Origin: Vreelandella neptunia
GTDB lineage: Bacteria; Pseudomonadota; Gammaproteobacteria; Pseudomonadales; Halomonadaceae
NCBI RefSeq assembly: GCF_034479615.1
Contig: NZ_CP140255.1
Span: forward strand, 1,302,001-1,366,000
DNA: 64,000 bases
Direction of reading: 5' to 3'
Under the pieces are notes generated by a model. That model worked only from the letters and a program-made list of their open reading frames with translations. It made no database searches and had not been told where the DNA came from. Each line of letters begins with the position of its first letter. Within the stretch, counting starts at the first letter, position 1. This document shows, piece after piece, positions 8,367 through 15,874 of the stretch. A program made the translations under genes and the position numbers.

Positions 8367-10969
8367 GCGCTGCTTTCACACCGCCAGGGGCGCCATCCGC
8401 TGTTGATCAACTGCTCGATACGATGGCGCAGGCTGGCGTCGTATATGACGATAACGCACCCATTATCGGTGACGGCAAGCTCCATCGCTTCCATGTTGAA
8501 GGCGACGCCCCCAGTGTTCGCAACGGTTGGTATACCTTCCACGACGACGCCACGCCGGCTGGCAATTTCGGTTGCAACAAGCGCTATGGCCCCGGCGCTA
8601 AACTGCCGTTCTCGGCCAAGCGGGCCAAGCCAATGACGTCGCAGGAAAAGGCCGCACTAGAGGCCAAAATGGCCCAGCAAAAGGCCAAGCGTGAAGCGGA
8701 CGACAAGGCCAAGCATGAAGCGGCCGCCGTTCAGGCGAAAGCCATCTGGGAGGCAGCGACCCCGGTCGGCGTGGAAAGCCACCCCTACCTGCTTAAAAAA
8801 GGTATCCAGGCCCATGGCACGCGCACCAGCCCTTTCTCTGTCCGACAGCAGCAAGTCGACGGCTCCTGGGCTAACGTGCTGGTATCCGACAACGCGTTGC
8901 TGATCCCGCGTCGCAGTCACCAGCGTGAGATCGTTTCTCTGCAGGCGATCTTTCCCAGCGCCGCCAACGTGCTGGGCCGTGACCGCACTTACCTGGCGAA
9001 CGGTGAAGCCCAAGGCACCTACGACACCATCGGCCAGCCCCAGATGCGTGAAGGGCGCCAGGTGTTTCTTCTCTGCGAAGGCTTTGCCACCGGGGCAGCC
9101 CTGCATGAAACCACTGGCCACTGCGTCGTGGTAGCGTTCGACGCCGGCAACCTGATTCACGTCGCTAAGCGTATCGCGGCTGCCCAGAAAGAAGCCATCC
9201 TGATTATCTGCGCGGACAACGACCAGTGGACGACCCAGCCGGTGGCCAACCCTGGCTTGTACCACGCCAAGCTGGCTGCCGATGAAGTAGCGGGGCACTT
9301 GGTGTATCCGCCGTTCCCGGCTGATCTCGACATGGCGAACGACGACGGCAAGCTCAAAGGCCCGACCGACTTCGATGATCTGCGCCGGCTGCAAGGCAAC
9401 GAGGCGGTCAAGTCAGTGGTATTGGACTGCTTGAATGCACTGCAGACTCCCAATGGCCCACAAGGCCCCACGCCAGGCGCAGCGGTGCCAGCGCTCCCTT
9501 GTCCTGGCTCGGAGGAGAAAATGGCCACAACGGGGCAGGTTGCGCCGCTGGAAGGTGAACTGATGAACGTAGAAGAGGGTAATGAGGTGCTGGTGTATGA
9601 CATCACGGCGCCACTGGCTATTGCACAAGGGATGGTAGCGCGCCTCTGGACGCATGAAGATGTAATGACGCTGTATCACCACCACGATTACTTTTACGAA
9701 TGGACCGGAACCCACTATGCAAAGCGGCACGATAAGGAGATTCGCGCTGTGGTGTATTGCCATCTGAATCAGGCGCGTCAGCCCAGCAAGACCACTAAGG
9801 GAACCGGCGAGCTGCGGCCAATCAAGCCAAACAGTCGGCTGGTCAATAACGTAATGGATGCGCTCAAAGCTACCTGTTTGATCGAGGATGAAGTGGAAGC
9901 ACCTTCCTGGTTACGAGATGTTGATATACGTCAGCCAGCGAACCACCTGATCAGTTGTACCAACGGTCTCTACGATTGGCAGGAAAATCGTCTCCTTGCT
10001 CATACGCCTGCCTACTACTCGCACTCCTGCCTGGCCTTTGCCTACCACCGAGATGCGTCAACGCCCAAGCACTGGTATACGTTTCTGGACACGCTTTGGC
10101 CGAATGACCCGGAAGCGATCGCCGTGTTGCAGATGATGTTTGGCTACCTGTTAACCCAGTCGACATATCTCCAGAAAGTCTTTTTGCTGGTGGGGCCCCC
10201 TCGCAGTGGCAAGGGCACCATTCTTAAAGTGCTGACGAACATGCTGGGACGTCGTAATGTTTGCTCGCCGCGTCTACGGGATCTAGCCAAGGACTTTGGC
10301 CTAGCGTCAATGATCGGTAAACAGGCGGCGCTGGTTGGTGATGCTCGACTGACAGGCCGTATCGACCAGGCCGAAATGACAGAGAACCTGCTTTCCATCT
10401 CGGGGGAAGATGCGGTCTCGATCAACCGTAAAAATAAAAGCTACTGGGAAGGACGGCTCAAGGTACGCTTCGTCATCTGTACTAATGTCGTTCCCATGGT
10501 CAGTGATGCTTCCGGTGCTATCGCTAGTCGTTTTGTCGCTTTGGTCATGAAGCACTCTTTCCTGGGAAAAGAAAATCATCGGCTGCAAGAGGACTTATCA
10601 GAGGAGATGCCTGGGATACTCAACTGGGCAATTGAGGGGCTTCGTCAGTTGGAGGCATGCGGGCGTATCGAATCGCCAGCATCCGCTCGGGAGACGCTGA
10701 ATGAACTAGATGAACTGTCTAGTCCGGTCAAAGCGTTTGTCAGTGAACGTTGCCGTACTGGGCCAAGTTTTCGCATTCCCACCTTATCGCTTTACGAGGC
10801 CTGGCGTCATTGGAACCATGAGAAGGGAAGAGACCATATTAGTTCGGATGCCGTATTTGGGCGAGATCTTCGGGCTGCCGTGTCAACGGTCATAAAAAAG
10901 TCATATGACGTGCCCAATAGCCACAGTCGGAAGCGTCAAAATTATTACGAGGGCATTACGTTGAACTGA
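8363..10969 (+). CDS. P4-alpha-like primase/SF3 helicase replication protein
   Basis: 868 residues. The N-terminal part has primase-type features followed by a Toprim-like region (LLCEGFATGAALHE near residue 240; ILIICADND near 280). After a linker, the C-terminal half has a D5/P4-type region and a superfamily 3 helicase with Walker A VGPPRSGKGT (near residue 613), LVGDARL and the sensor-like FVICTNVVP. The length and domain order match replication initiators of P4-like satellites and related integrative elements, which unwind the origin and prime DNA synthesis. A terminator follows at 10988. The gene marks the island as a once replicating element. Confidence 0.9.
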   Translation: MSAAFTPPGAPSAVDQLLDTMAQAGVVYDDNAPIIGDGKLHRFHVEGDAPSVRNGWYTFHDDATPAGNFGCNKRYGPGAKLPFSAKRAKPMTSQEKAALEAKMAQQKAKREADDKAKHEAAAVQAKAIWEAATPVGVESHPYLLKKGIQAHGTRTSPFSVRQQQVDGSWANVLVSDNALLIPRRSHQREIVSLQAIFPSAANVLGRDRTYLANGEAQGTYDTIGQPQMREGRQVFLLCEGFATGAALHETTGHCVVVAFDAGNLIHVAKRIAAAQKEAILIICADNDQWTTQPVANPGLYHAKLAADEVAGHLVYPPFPADLDMANDDGKLKGPTDFDDLRRLQGNEAVKSVVLDCLNALQTPNGPQGPTPGAAVPALPCPGSEEKMATTGQVAPLEGELMNVEEGNEVLVYDITAPLAIAQGMVARLWTHEDVMTLYHHHDYFYEWTGTHYAKRHDKEIRAVVYCHLNQARQPSKTTKGTGELRPIKPNSRLVNNVMDALKATCLIEDEVEAPSWLRDVDIRQPANHLISCTNGLYDWQENRLLAHTPAYYSHSCLAFAYHRDASTPKHWYTFLDTLWPNDPEAIAVLQMMFGYLLTQSTYLQKVFLLVGPPRSGKGTILKVLTNMLGRRNVCSPRLRDLAKDFGLASMIGKQAALVGDARLTGRIDQAEMTENLLSISGEDAVSINRKNKSYWEGRLKVRFVICTNVVPMVSDASGAIASRFVALVMKHSFLGKENHRLQEDLSEEMPGILNWAIEGLRQLEACGRIESPASARETLNELDELSSPVKAFVSERCRTGPSFRIPTLSLYEAWRHWNHEKGRDHISSDAVFGRDLRAAVSTVIKKSYDVPNSHSRKRQNYYEGITLN

Positions 10970-10987
10970 TACGGTGTTTCGATAATG

Positions 10988-11014
10988 GCTGGCCCCTTTG
11001 GGGCCAGCTTTTAT
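10988..11014 (+). terminator. Terminator of the replication gene
   Basis: Perfect nine-base stem GCTGGCCCC / GGGGCCAGC with a TTT loop and a following T4 run. Confidence 0.9.
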
Positions 11015-11050
11015 TGTTGGGGGAAAATCAAGGAAGCACCCATTGTCATT

Positions 11051-11260
11051 GGGTTGGCAACAGGTCGGCATTAGACTCGCCAACCCCATGGGATATAAAA
11101 AAGTCATAATTTACAGTTAGTTGGTATTGTGGCACTAGATGCCACCCCCATATGTCCTATGAAATCAGAATATTAAAAAAGAAGAAGAGTAAGGGAATGC
11201 GGCCCTCCACGTACCTGTAGAGTTCACAGCACAATAAGAAAATGCTAATGGCATCTAGTG
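11051..11260. other. Structured non-coding region with inverted repeats after the replication gene
   Basis: No gene is supported between 10970 and 11371. Two inverted repeats are visible: GGGTTGGC (11051-11058) with GCCAACCC (11079-11086), and CACTAGATGCCA (11133-11144) with TGGCATCTAGTG (11249-11260). In phage P4 a cis replication region lies close to the alpha gene, so an origin-related role is a reasonable guess, not shown. Confidence 0.4.
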
Positions 11261-11301
11261 ACAGGGGCGACATAGCGACCGACCCATCACCGCAGACGAC
11301 T

Positions 11302-11327
11302 AAAAAAGGCGCCCGCTACCGGCGCCC
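11302..11327 (-). terminator. Terminator of the NUDIX/ARH operon
   Basis: Read on the minus strand, a GGCGCC stem with a seven-base loop and a second GGCGCC is followed by six T residues. It lies 45 bases beyond the stop of the last operon gene. Confidence 0.75.
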
Positions 11328-11371
11328 TCTGGCGAATCTTCATCGCGAGTTCTCAAACACACCCACCGGCC

Positions 11372-12370
11372 TTACTTGTCGTCCAGCCCTTCATCCTCTA
11401 CCAAGCCGCGCAGGTAGGCCGCGTGCATCACCACGTCCTCGGCCATTTCCGCCATCAAGTGATTGAGCCACGCGTCGGACATAGCCCCCTCAGGGAAATA
11501 GAGGCTTTGAAGGCGCAGGTTGGCCGTATCGCTGCAGGCCCACATCACCCCCTCGACCACCTCATCCAATGGCGGCATATCTTCCCACTCGCAACATTGA
11601 TCCTGGTGGTAGTAGACCTGGCGCAGGTAAGCGGGCATCTGTTCCAAATGCCAAGCGGGCAGGATGGCGTAGCCCGGGTGCTTGCCGGCAAAGATGGTCG
11701 TCGCCCAACGCACCTCGACGCTCTGGCGATAATGGGCCTCGGCCTCGCTGATCTCGCCGCACCACCAGGCGACCCATGCAGCCCAGGTCATCGCCTGCAG
11801 TTCGTCCAGCACATGCTCCACCACGCCCGGGGCGTTGAGCCAGGTCTGGGCCTGGGCTTGGGCATCCACGACGGCAAGGCTGTGCCAGGGTGGGGTGCCA
11901 CGACCGATGTCGGTAGGCGACTGTCGGGTGGTGTTCTGGGCAACCGCTGGCGAATCCACGGCCATCGTACCCTGATCAACACGGCAGCTTTCTCGGAGCG
12001 CGCAGGCCTCGGGTACCGGGCAGGCATCACACAGCGCCAGCATCTCCATGACGAACCCTGCCGGCTCACCGATCATTGCTGTGTCGTCATCCATCTGCCC
12101 CTTGCCCCGCCACGCTGCCAGCAACGGCCGCTGGGCTCCACTGGCGCGCGCCAGTACTCGACGGCTGCCCTCGCTATGCCCCGGCCCCAGCGCGGCCCAC
12201 AGGCCTTCCAGTAACGTCGGCAGGCGTCCCAGCTCAGGGTCGGGCTCGGGGTCAAAGCGCCGGTAGACCTCACTGGGCGAGAACACCTGGCCGTCATGGT
12301 AGATAGCCAGGACGACCACTCGCTCGCGCTGCTCGGGTGGCAGGTGTTCGGGGAGTGATGGGTTATGCAT
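11372..12370 (-). CDS. Unknown protein, third gene of the ADP-ribose operon
   Basis: 332 residues from the ATG at 12370 (MHNPSLPEHLPPEQ), which overlaps the end of the ADP-ribosylglycohydrolase gene by eight bases (ATGCATAA). The N-terminal 60 residues (VVVLAIYHDGQVFSPSEVYRR) may form a small domain. A cysteine cluster CDACPVPEACALRESC (near residue 133) could bind metal. The C-terminal 170 residues are rich in Trp, Tyr, Glu and Asp and probably helical. I do not recognise the family. Its tight coupling to two ADP-ribose-processing genes suggests it supplies a substrate, a target or a sensor for them. Confidence 0.65.
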   Translation of the reverse strand: MHNPSLPEHLPPEQRERVVVLAIYHDGQVFSPSEVYRRFDPEPDPELGRLPTLLEGLWAALGPGHSEGSRRVLARASGAQRPLLAAWRGKGQMDDDTAMIGEPAGFVMEMLALCDACPVPEACALRESCRVDQGTMAVDSPAVAQNTTRQSPTDIGRGTPPWHSLAVVDAQAQAQTWLNAPGVVEHVLDELQAMTWAAWVAWWCGEISEAEAHYRQSVEVRWATTIFAGKHPGYAILPAWHLEQMPAYLRQVYYHQDQCCEWEDMPPLDEVVEGVMWACSDTANLRLQSLYFPEGAMSDAWLNHLMAEMAEDVVMHAAYLRGLVEDEGLDDK

Positions 12371-13409
12371 GCGCGGTTCTGCACAATGCCTCACCCATCC
12401 CGGCGATCACCTCGCGCAGCTCCAACTGATCCAGCCATTGAGGGGGAATTGCTACCTCCCCATGCATCGCCCCCAGCAGGTTGCCGGCAATGGCCCCGGT
12501 GGAGTCGCTGTCGCCGTCGTGGTTCACCGCCAGCACCACGCCGTGGCGTAAGTCGTTGGCCACTAACGCGCAGTAGACCGCAATGGCCAGGGCTTCTTCG
12601 GCCACCCAGCCTTCGCCCAGCGCCGTGATGGCCTCCGCATACGGGGTAGCGGTACCCGCCAAATGCCACGCGTGCTGCAAGGCGTCTCGCGTCTCCGGGT
12701 GGCCATCTTCGTCGGCGAGCAGCGCCAGGCTCAGCGTCAGGACTTCCTCCAGGCTGCCGCCTTCGACTAGGCGCTGGACCAGCACCGCCATTACACCCCC
12801 GGTCAGATAGCCGCTGGGGTGGCCATGAGTCAGCCAGGCCAACGCCTTACCCAGGGAAAACGTCTCGCGGGGCTCAAGGCCTTGGCAGGCCCCAAACAAT
12901 CCCACCGGCGCCATCCGCATCACGCCCCCGCAGCCCTTGCTGTCATTCACCGCCCGCTCACCCAGTACCTTCATCTCACGCAACGCCGACAGGCAGGTAT
13001 TCCCAGGGGCGCGCCTGGCGTGCAGAGTGGGTTCGGCCAGCAGCGCGCTCTCCACCGATGGTGCCGCCTCCGTCAGCGCGCTACGTCCGCCTTGGGTGAT
13101 CAGCCAGCGCTGCAAGGCCGCTGCGCCCACTTGGCGATGCACATCGATATTCCTCACCGCCTGCAAGGCCTCGACTGCCAATAGCCCCTCGGCGGTGAAC
13201 AGGGTCATCTGGGTATCGTCGGTGATCGCGCCCACGCGGCCATAAGCCTTGAAGTAGTCGGTAATACCGGGTTCACCAAAGCGCGCGATGATCTGGCTCC
13301 GGCGCCAAAACTCCACCGGGGCGCCCAGGGCATCGCCGCAGGCCCCGGCGAGCAGGCAGCCTCGGTAACGGCTCACTAAGGTAGAAGAAAGCAAAGGGTG
13401 CTCAGACAT
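12363..13409 (-). CDS. ADP-ribosylglycohydrolase (DraG/ARH family)
   Basis: 348 residues. The N-terminus GCLLAGACGDALGAPVEF, the TDDTQMT motif (near residue 61) and the C-terminal DGDSDSTGAIAGNLLGA (near residue 298) are the metal-binding landmarks of the ARH/DraG fold, which removes ADP-ribose from proteins, nucleic acids or small molecules with two Mg ions. Normal length for the family. The start overlaps the NUDIX stop by eight bases (ATGTCTGA) and the end overlaps the next gene by eight, so the three are one translationally coupled operon. No ADP-ribosyltransferase was recognised nearby. Confidence 0.9.
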   Translation of the reverse strand: MSEHPLLSSTLVSRYRGCLLAGACGDALGAPVEFWRRSQIIARFGEPGITDYFKAYGRVGAITDDTQMTLFTAEGLLAVEALQAVRNIDVHRQVGAAALQRWLITQGGRSALTEAAPSVESALLAEPTLHARRAPGNTCLSALREMKVLGERAVNDSKGCGGVMRMAPVGLFGACQGLEPRETFSLGKALAWLTHGHPSGYLTGGVMAVLVQRLVEGGSLEEVLTLSLALLADEDGHPETRDALQHAWHLAGTATPYAEAITALGEGWVAEEALAIAVYCALVANDLRHGVVLAVNHDGDSDSTGAIAGNLLGAMHGEVAIPPQWLDQLELREVIAGMGEALCRTAHA

Positions 13410-14076
13410 GGCGTAAGGCCTCCAGCAGTGGTTGGTCGTTGGGATGGTGCAACACCTCGCCGAGGCGTGCGATGGGCACTAAGCTCACCGCTTGGCTTTC
13501 CCAGCCCATATCAGCAGGACTGCCACCAAGACGTCTTGCCAGGAAGTAACGGCACACCGTGCTTGAACGCGGCACGTCAATTAGCCAACGGGTTAGCGCG
13601 ATGAGTAGCCCGGCTTCCTCGAACGTCTCTTTGATGGCGGTTTGTTCCAGGCTTTGTCCCGACTCCTGCTTGCCCTTGGGAAAGGTGGCCCGGTAGCCAC
13701 CAAAGGCATTGCTGGGGTGGATCACCCATACCCGGCTGTCGGGTTCCACGACCACGGCGCCAGCGGCCGCCCGCTTACCTGGCGATAGGGTCAATGGCGG
13801 AGTTTTCAGGGCGTGTGATAGGAAACCGCCGCCATGGTGAGGCGCTTGCGCTTGCGTGGCGTTAGCGGCCTCGCAGGGCTCACCATTGGGTGCTACCTCG
13901 CCTGAATAACACGGCACCAGCGCCAGCCCGTACAACTGCGCTGGCAATGGCCCATCTGGCACCACCCGAGCGATCGCCTTAGGATCCTCCCAGCAGGCCA
14001 GAGGCGTCGGGGTTGAGGGCGCCAACAAGATAACCGGCTGGCCGGCATCGTCAGAGCAGGGGTGGAACTCGGGCAT
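13402..14076 (-). CDS. NUDIX hydrolase, probably acting on ADP-ribose or related
   Basis: 224 residues, first gene of the three-gene minus-strand operon. The NUDIX box starts with GKQESGQ (near residue 137) and ends KETFEEAGL. It keeps the EExG core but has Gln in place of the first conserved Glu and Lys in place of the Arg of REUxEE. The 85 residues before the domain (PVILLAPSTPTPLACWED) are an unassigned extension. NUDIX enzymes cleave nucleoside diphosphates linked to another group; given its partner, ADP-ribose is the likely substrate, but this is inferred from context. Confidence 0.8.
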   Translation of the reverse strand: MPEFHPCSDDAGQPVILLAPSTPTPLACWEDPKAIARVVPDGPLPAQLYGLALVPCYSGEVAPNGEPCEAANATQAQAPHHGGGFLSHALKTPPLTLSPGKRAAAGAVVVEPDSRVWVIHPSNAFGGYRATFPKGKQESGQSLEQTAIKETFEEAGLLIALTRWLIDVPRSSTVCRYFLARRLGGSPADMGWESQAVSLVPIARLGEVLHHPNDQPLLEALRHV

Positions 14077-14226
14077 GGCGTGGTCTCGGTAACGTAAAGC
14101 GACCAGACTAGCCTGAGGCGGCTGTCATCGCCATTGAATCAGGGAGTTAGCGTTTTCAGGTGGCATGGGTAAATCGCGCGGTGGTTCCCCTATGGTAAAG
14201 TGCCTGTATTGCATGAGGAGTGGCCC

Positions 14227-15108
14227 ATGAACGAATTACTCGATCCCACCAACGACTACGTTTTCAAGCGGCTGTTTGCCGAAGCGCCGGATCTGCTGGT
14301 GGATCTGATCAATGATCTGCGCCCGGATTTGCCTGATATTACGTCTGTTGAAATCATCAATCCCAACATCGAGCCAACTGAACTCACCGGCAAGTACATC
14401 ATCCTCGACGTGTTAGCCCGTGATGGCGAAGGGAACTGCTATAATGTGGAGGTGCAGGTACGCCGTTACGGCGCTTGGCACAAACGGGGATTGTTCTACC
14501 TGACCCGCACGCTGGGAAGCCAGTTGAGCGCCGGGGAAGATTACGAGGAGCTGCGTGCCTCGGTAGGCCTGCACCTGCTGGACTTCGACCTGTTTACGGA
14601 TACAGCCGCCGAACGCGAGCAAGCGGTATGGCGGTTCGAAATGCGCGATGAACGCCAGCCGAATATTTCGCTGGGGAACGTTTTGCAGATGAACCTGATC
14701 GAACTGAACAAGGCGGATCGCCTGGGCTTGCCAGAGGGCCCACTACGCGCCTGGATTACTTTCTTCAAGCACTGGCAGGAGGAACTCACGATGGCGAATG
14801 TTGCCCACGAACCGGTTAAACGTGCGATGAGCCGCATCCGCGAACTCAGTGCCGACGAGGAAACTCGCCGCTTGGCTTTTGTGCGTGAACGGGCTCTGCG
14901 GGATGAGGTATCGTTGCTGAACGATGCAAAGCGAGAAGGTGAAATGACAGGAGAGCGTCGCGTTTTGCAGCGTCTGCTGAGAAAACGCTTTGGTGAGTTA
15001 CCCGCGTGGGTAGGTGAAAAGTTGGAGCGGGCTGATACTGGGCAGCTAGAAACCTGGACGGATGAAATACTGACTGTCGATAGCCTTGATGAACTTTTCA
15101 AACACTAA
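14227..15108 (+). CDS. Rpn family nuclease (PD-(D/E)XK, transposase_31-like)
   Basis: 293 residues starting at 14227 behind GAGGAG; an in-frame upstream start exists but has no such site. The N-terminus LLDPTNDYVFKRLFAE, the nuclease core ILDVLARDGEGNCYNVEVQV (near residues 59-78) and the helical C-terminus RLAFVRERALRDEVSLLNDA are those of the Rpn family, formerly called recombination-promoting nucleases or putative transposases. Some members are toxic DNA endonucleases that protect against phage and are inhibited by a small protein made from the 3' end of the same gene. The catalytic Asp and Glu appear intact. See the intragenic start at 14791 and the tandem copy at 15089. Confidence 0.85.
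   Translation: MNELLDPTNDYVFKRLFAEAPDLLVDLINDLRPDLPDITSVEIINPNIEPTELTGKYIILDVLARDGEGNCYNVEVQVRRYGAWHKRGLFYLTRTLGSQLSAGEDYEELRASVGLHLLDFDLFTDTAAEREQAVWRFEMRDERQPNISLGNVLQMNLIELNKADRLGLPEGPLRAWITFFKHWQEELTMANVAHEPVKRAMSRIRELSADEETRRLAFVRERALRDEVSLLNDAKREGEMTGERRVLQRLLRKRFGELPAWVGEKLERADTGQLETWTDEILTVDSLDELFKH
14791..15108 (+). CDS. Putative intragenic C-terminal Rpn product (antitoxin candidate)
   Basis: Inside the Rpn gene, in the same frame, an ATG at codon 189 (14791) is preceded by AGGAGG at 14777-14782, an ideal ribosome site with an eight-base spacer. The product would be 105 residues, beginning MANVAHEPVKRAMSRI, comprising only the helical C-terminal domain and no nuclease core. This matches the known arrangement of RpnS antitoxins that block full-length Rpn. 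Expression is inferred, not shown. Confidence 0.55.
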   Translation: MANVAHEPVKRAMSRIRELSADEETRRLAFVRERALRDEVSLLNDAKREGEMTGERRVLQRLLRKRFGELPAWVGEKLERADTGQLETWTDEILTVDSLDELFKH

Positions 15109-15424
15109 GTCTTCACAAAAAGCGACGAGCCGCATCCGCAGCGCCGATGAAGAAACTCGCCGCTTGGCCTTCGTGCGTGAACGGGCGTTGCGGGATGAGG
15201 TGTCGTTCTTGAATGATGCGAAGCGGGAAGGTGAGCAGTTGGGCATTGAGAAGGGCCGACTGGCAGAGGCTCGTGATGTTGTGCGGGCCCAACTCAACTT
15301 CAAGTTTGGTGAGGTGCCTGGGTGGGTAGAGGAGAGGCTCACACAAGCCGACCATGATCAGTTGAAAGGCTGGATGCGCGATGTACTGTTCGCCGATAGC
15401 CTGGAAGCTATCTTCAAGCACTAA
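15089..15424 (+). CDS. Tandem copy of the Rpn C-terminal domain
   Basis: 111 residues from the ATG at 15089, which lies inside the last codons of the Rpn gene in another frame. From SRIRSADEETRRLAFVRERA onward it repeats the C-terminal 95 residues of the Rpn protein with moderate divergence (ends FADSLEAIFKH versus TVDSLDELFKH). It has no nuclease core. It could be a remnant of a second rpn gene or a separate inhibitor protein coupled to the nuclease gene. Divergence with the frame kept open favours a maintained product. Confidence 0.55.
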   Translation: MNFSNTKSSQKATSRIRSADEETRRLAFVRERALRDEVSFLNDAKREGEQLGIEKGRLAEARDVVRAQLNFKFGEVPGWVEERLTQADHDQLKGWMRDVLFADSLEAIFKH

Positions 15425-15662
15425 TACACCGGCGGATCACGGTTCGATCCGCCCATGCCCCATCCTTGGCGATTAGCTCACCCTCCAGCAAGCGCTCCGC
15501 CGCCAGGAGCGCCAGCGTCACCACCTCCTGTCGCGTCTTGCCATGAGCCTGCCCCAGCCGGCGCAGGCGTGCCTGACTTTTCTCGTCCAAACTCACGGTG
15601 ACTTCCTTGAATCCCTGCGCCTGGCGGCGCTGGCGATAGCGTTGCTGGTGGCTGGCGGCCAT
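15414..15662 (-). CDS. Ribbon-helix-helix type small protein
   Basis: 82 residues starting at the ATG at 15662 with GAGG eight bases upstream; the longer frame to 15734 adds 24 unlikely residues. A basic N-terminus (RYRQRRQAQGF), one beta strand (KEVTVSLDE) and two helices (ARLRRLGQAHG; RQEVVTLALLAAERLL) fit a ribbon-helix-helix DNA-binding protein. The stop overlaps the end of the convergent Rpn C-terminal copy by 11 bases. Probably a repressor or antitoxin of the element. Confidence 0.6.
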   Translation of the reverse strand: MAASHQQRYRQRRQAQGFKEVTVSLDEKSQARLRRLGQAHGKTRQEVVTLALLAAERLLEGELIAKDGAWADRTVIRRCISA

Positions 15663-15733
15663 GGTGATAACCTCACGACGTGATGGAATAGGCCTCAGTG
15701 TGCGGTCACGACGTGAAGGGGAAAGGGCGCACA

Positions 15734-15770
15734 ATTTTGAGCGATGGGATGCTCATTTTTGAGCGTAAGC
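15734..15770. promoter_or_regulatory. Candidate operator upstream of the RHH gene
   Basis: ATTTTGAGCG (15734-15743) is followed by GCTCATTTTTGAGCGTAAGC (15751-15770). The second block resembles GCTCATAAATGAGCGTAA at 7189-7206 within the large inverted repeat. Repeated GAGCG half-sites directly upstream of a small DNA-binding protein gene suggest autoregulation. Confidence 0.4.
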
Positions 15771-15815
15771 GGTGAGGTATCGAGCTTCCGAGAAGCATGG
15801 AGACGCCGCGAAGAA

Positions 15816-15835
15816 GCCGCTCTCGGAGGAGCGGC
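15816..15835 (-). terminator. Hairpin downstream of the integrase gene
   Basis: GCCGCTC pairs with GAGCGGC around a six-base loop, 40 bases beyond the integrase stop. On the minus strand it is followed by a short T-rich run (TTCTTC) only, so termination is plausible but weak. Confidence 0.4.
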
Positions 15836-15874
15836 CTGTGTGTCGCATAAGATGGTGTTGCTGATGCGCAGGGG

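Noticed and set aside
11423..12214. 263-codon plus-strand frame
   Set aside because: Antisense to the third gene of the NUDIX/ARH operon, with no homologous features and high codon-bias shadow.
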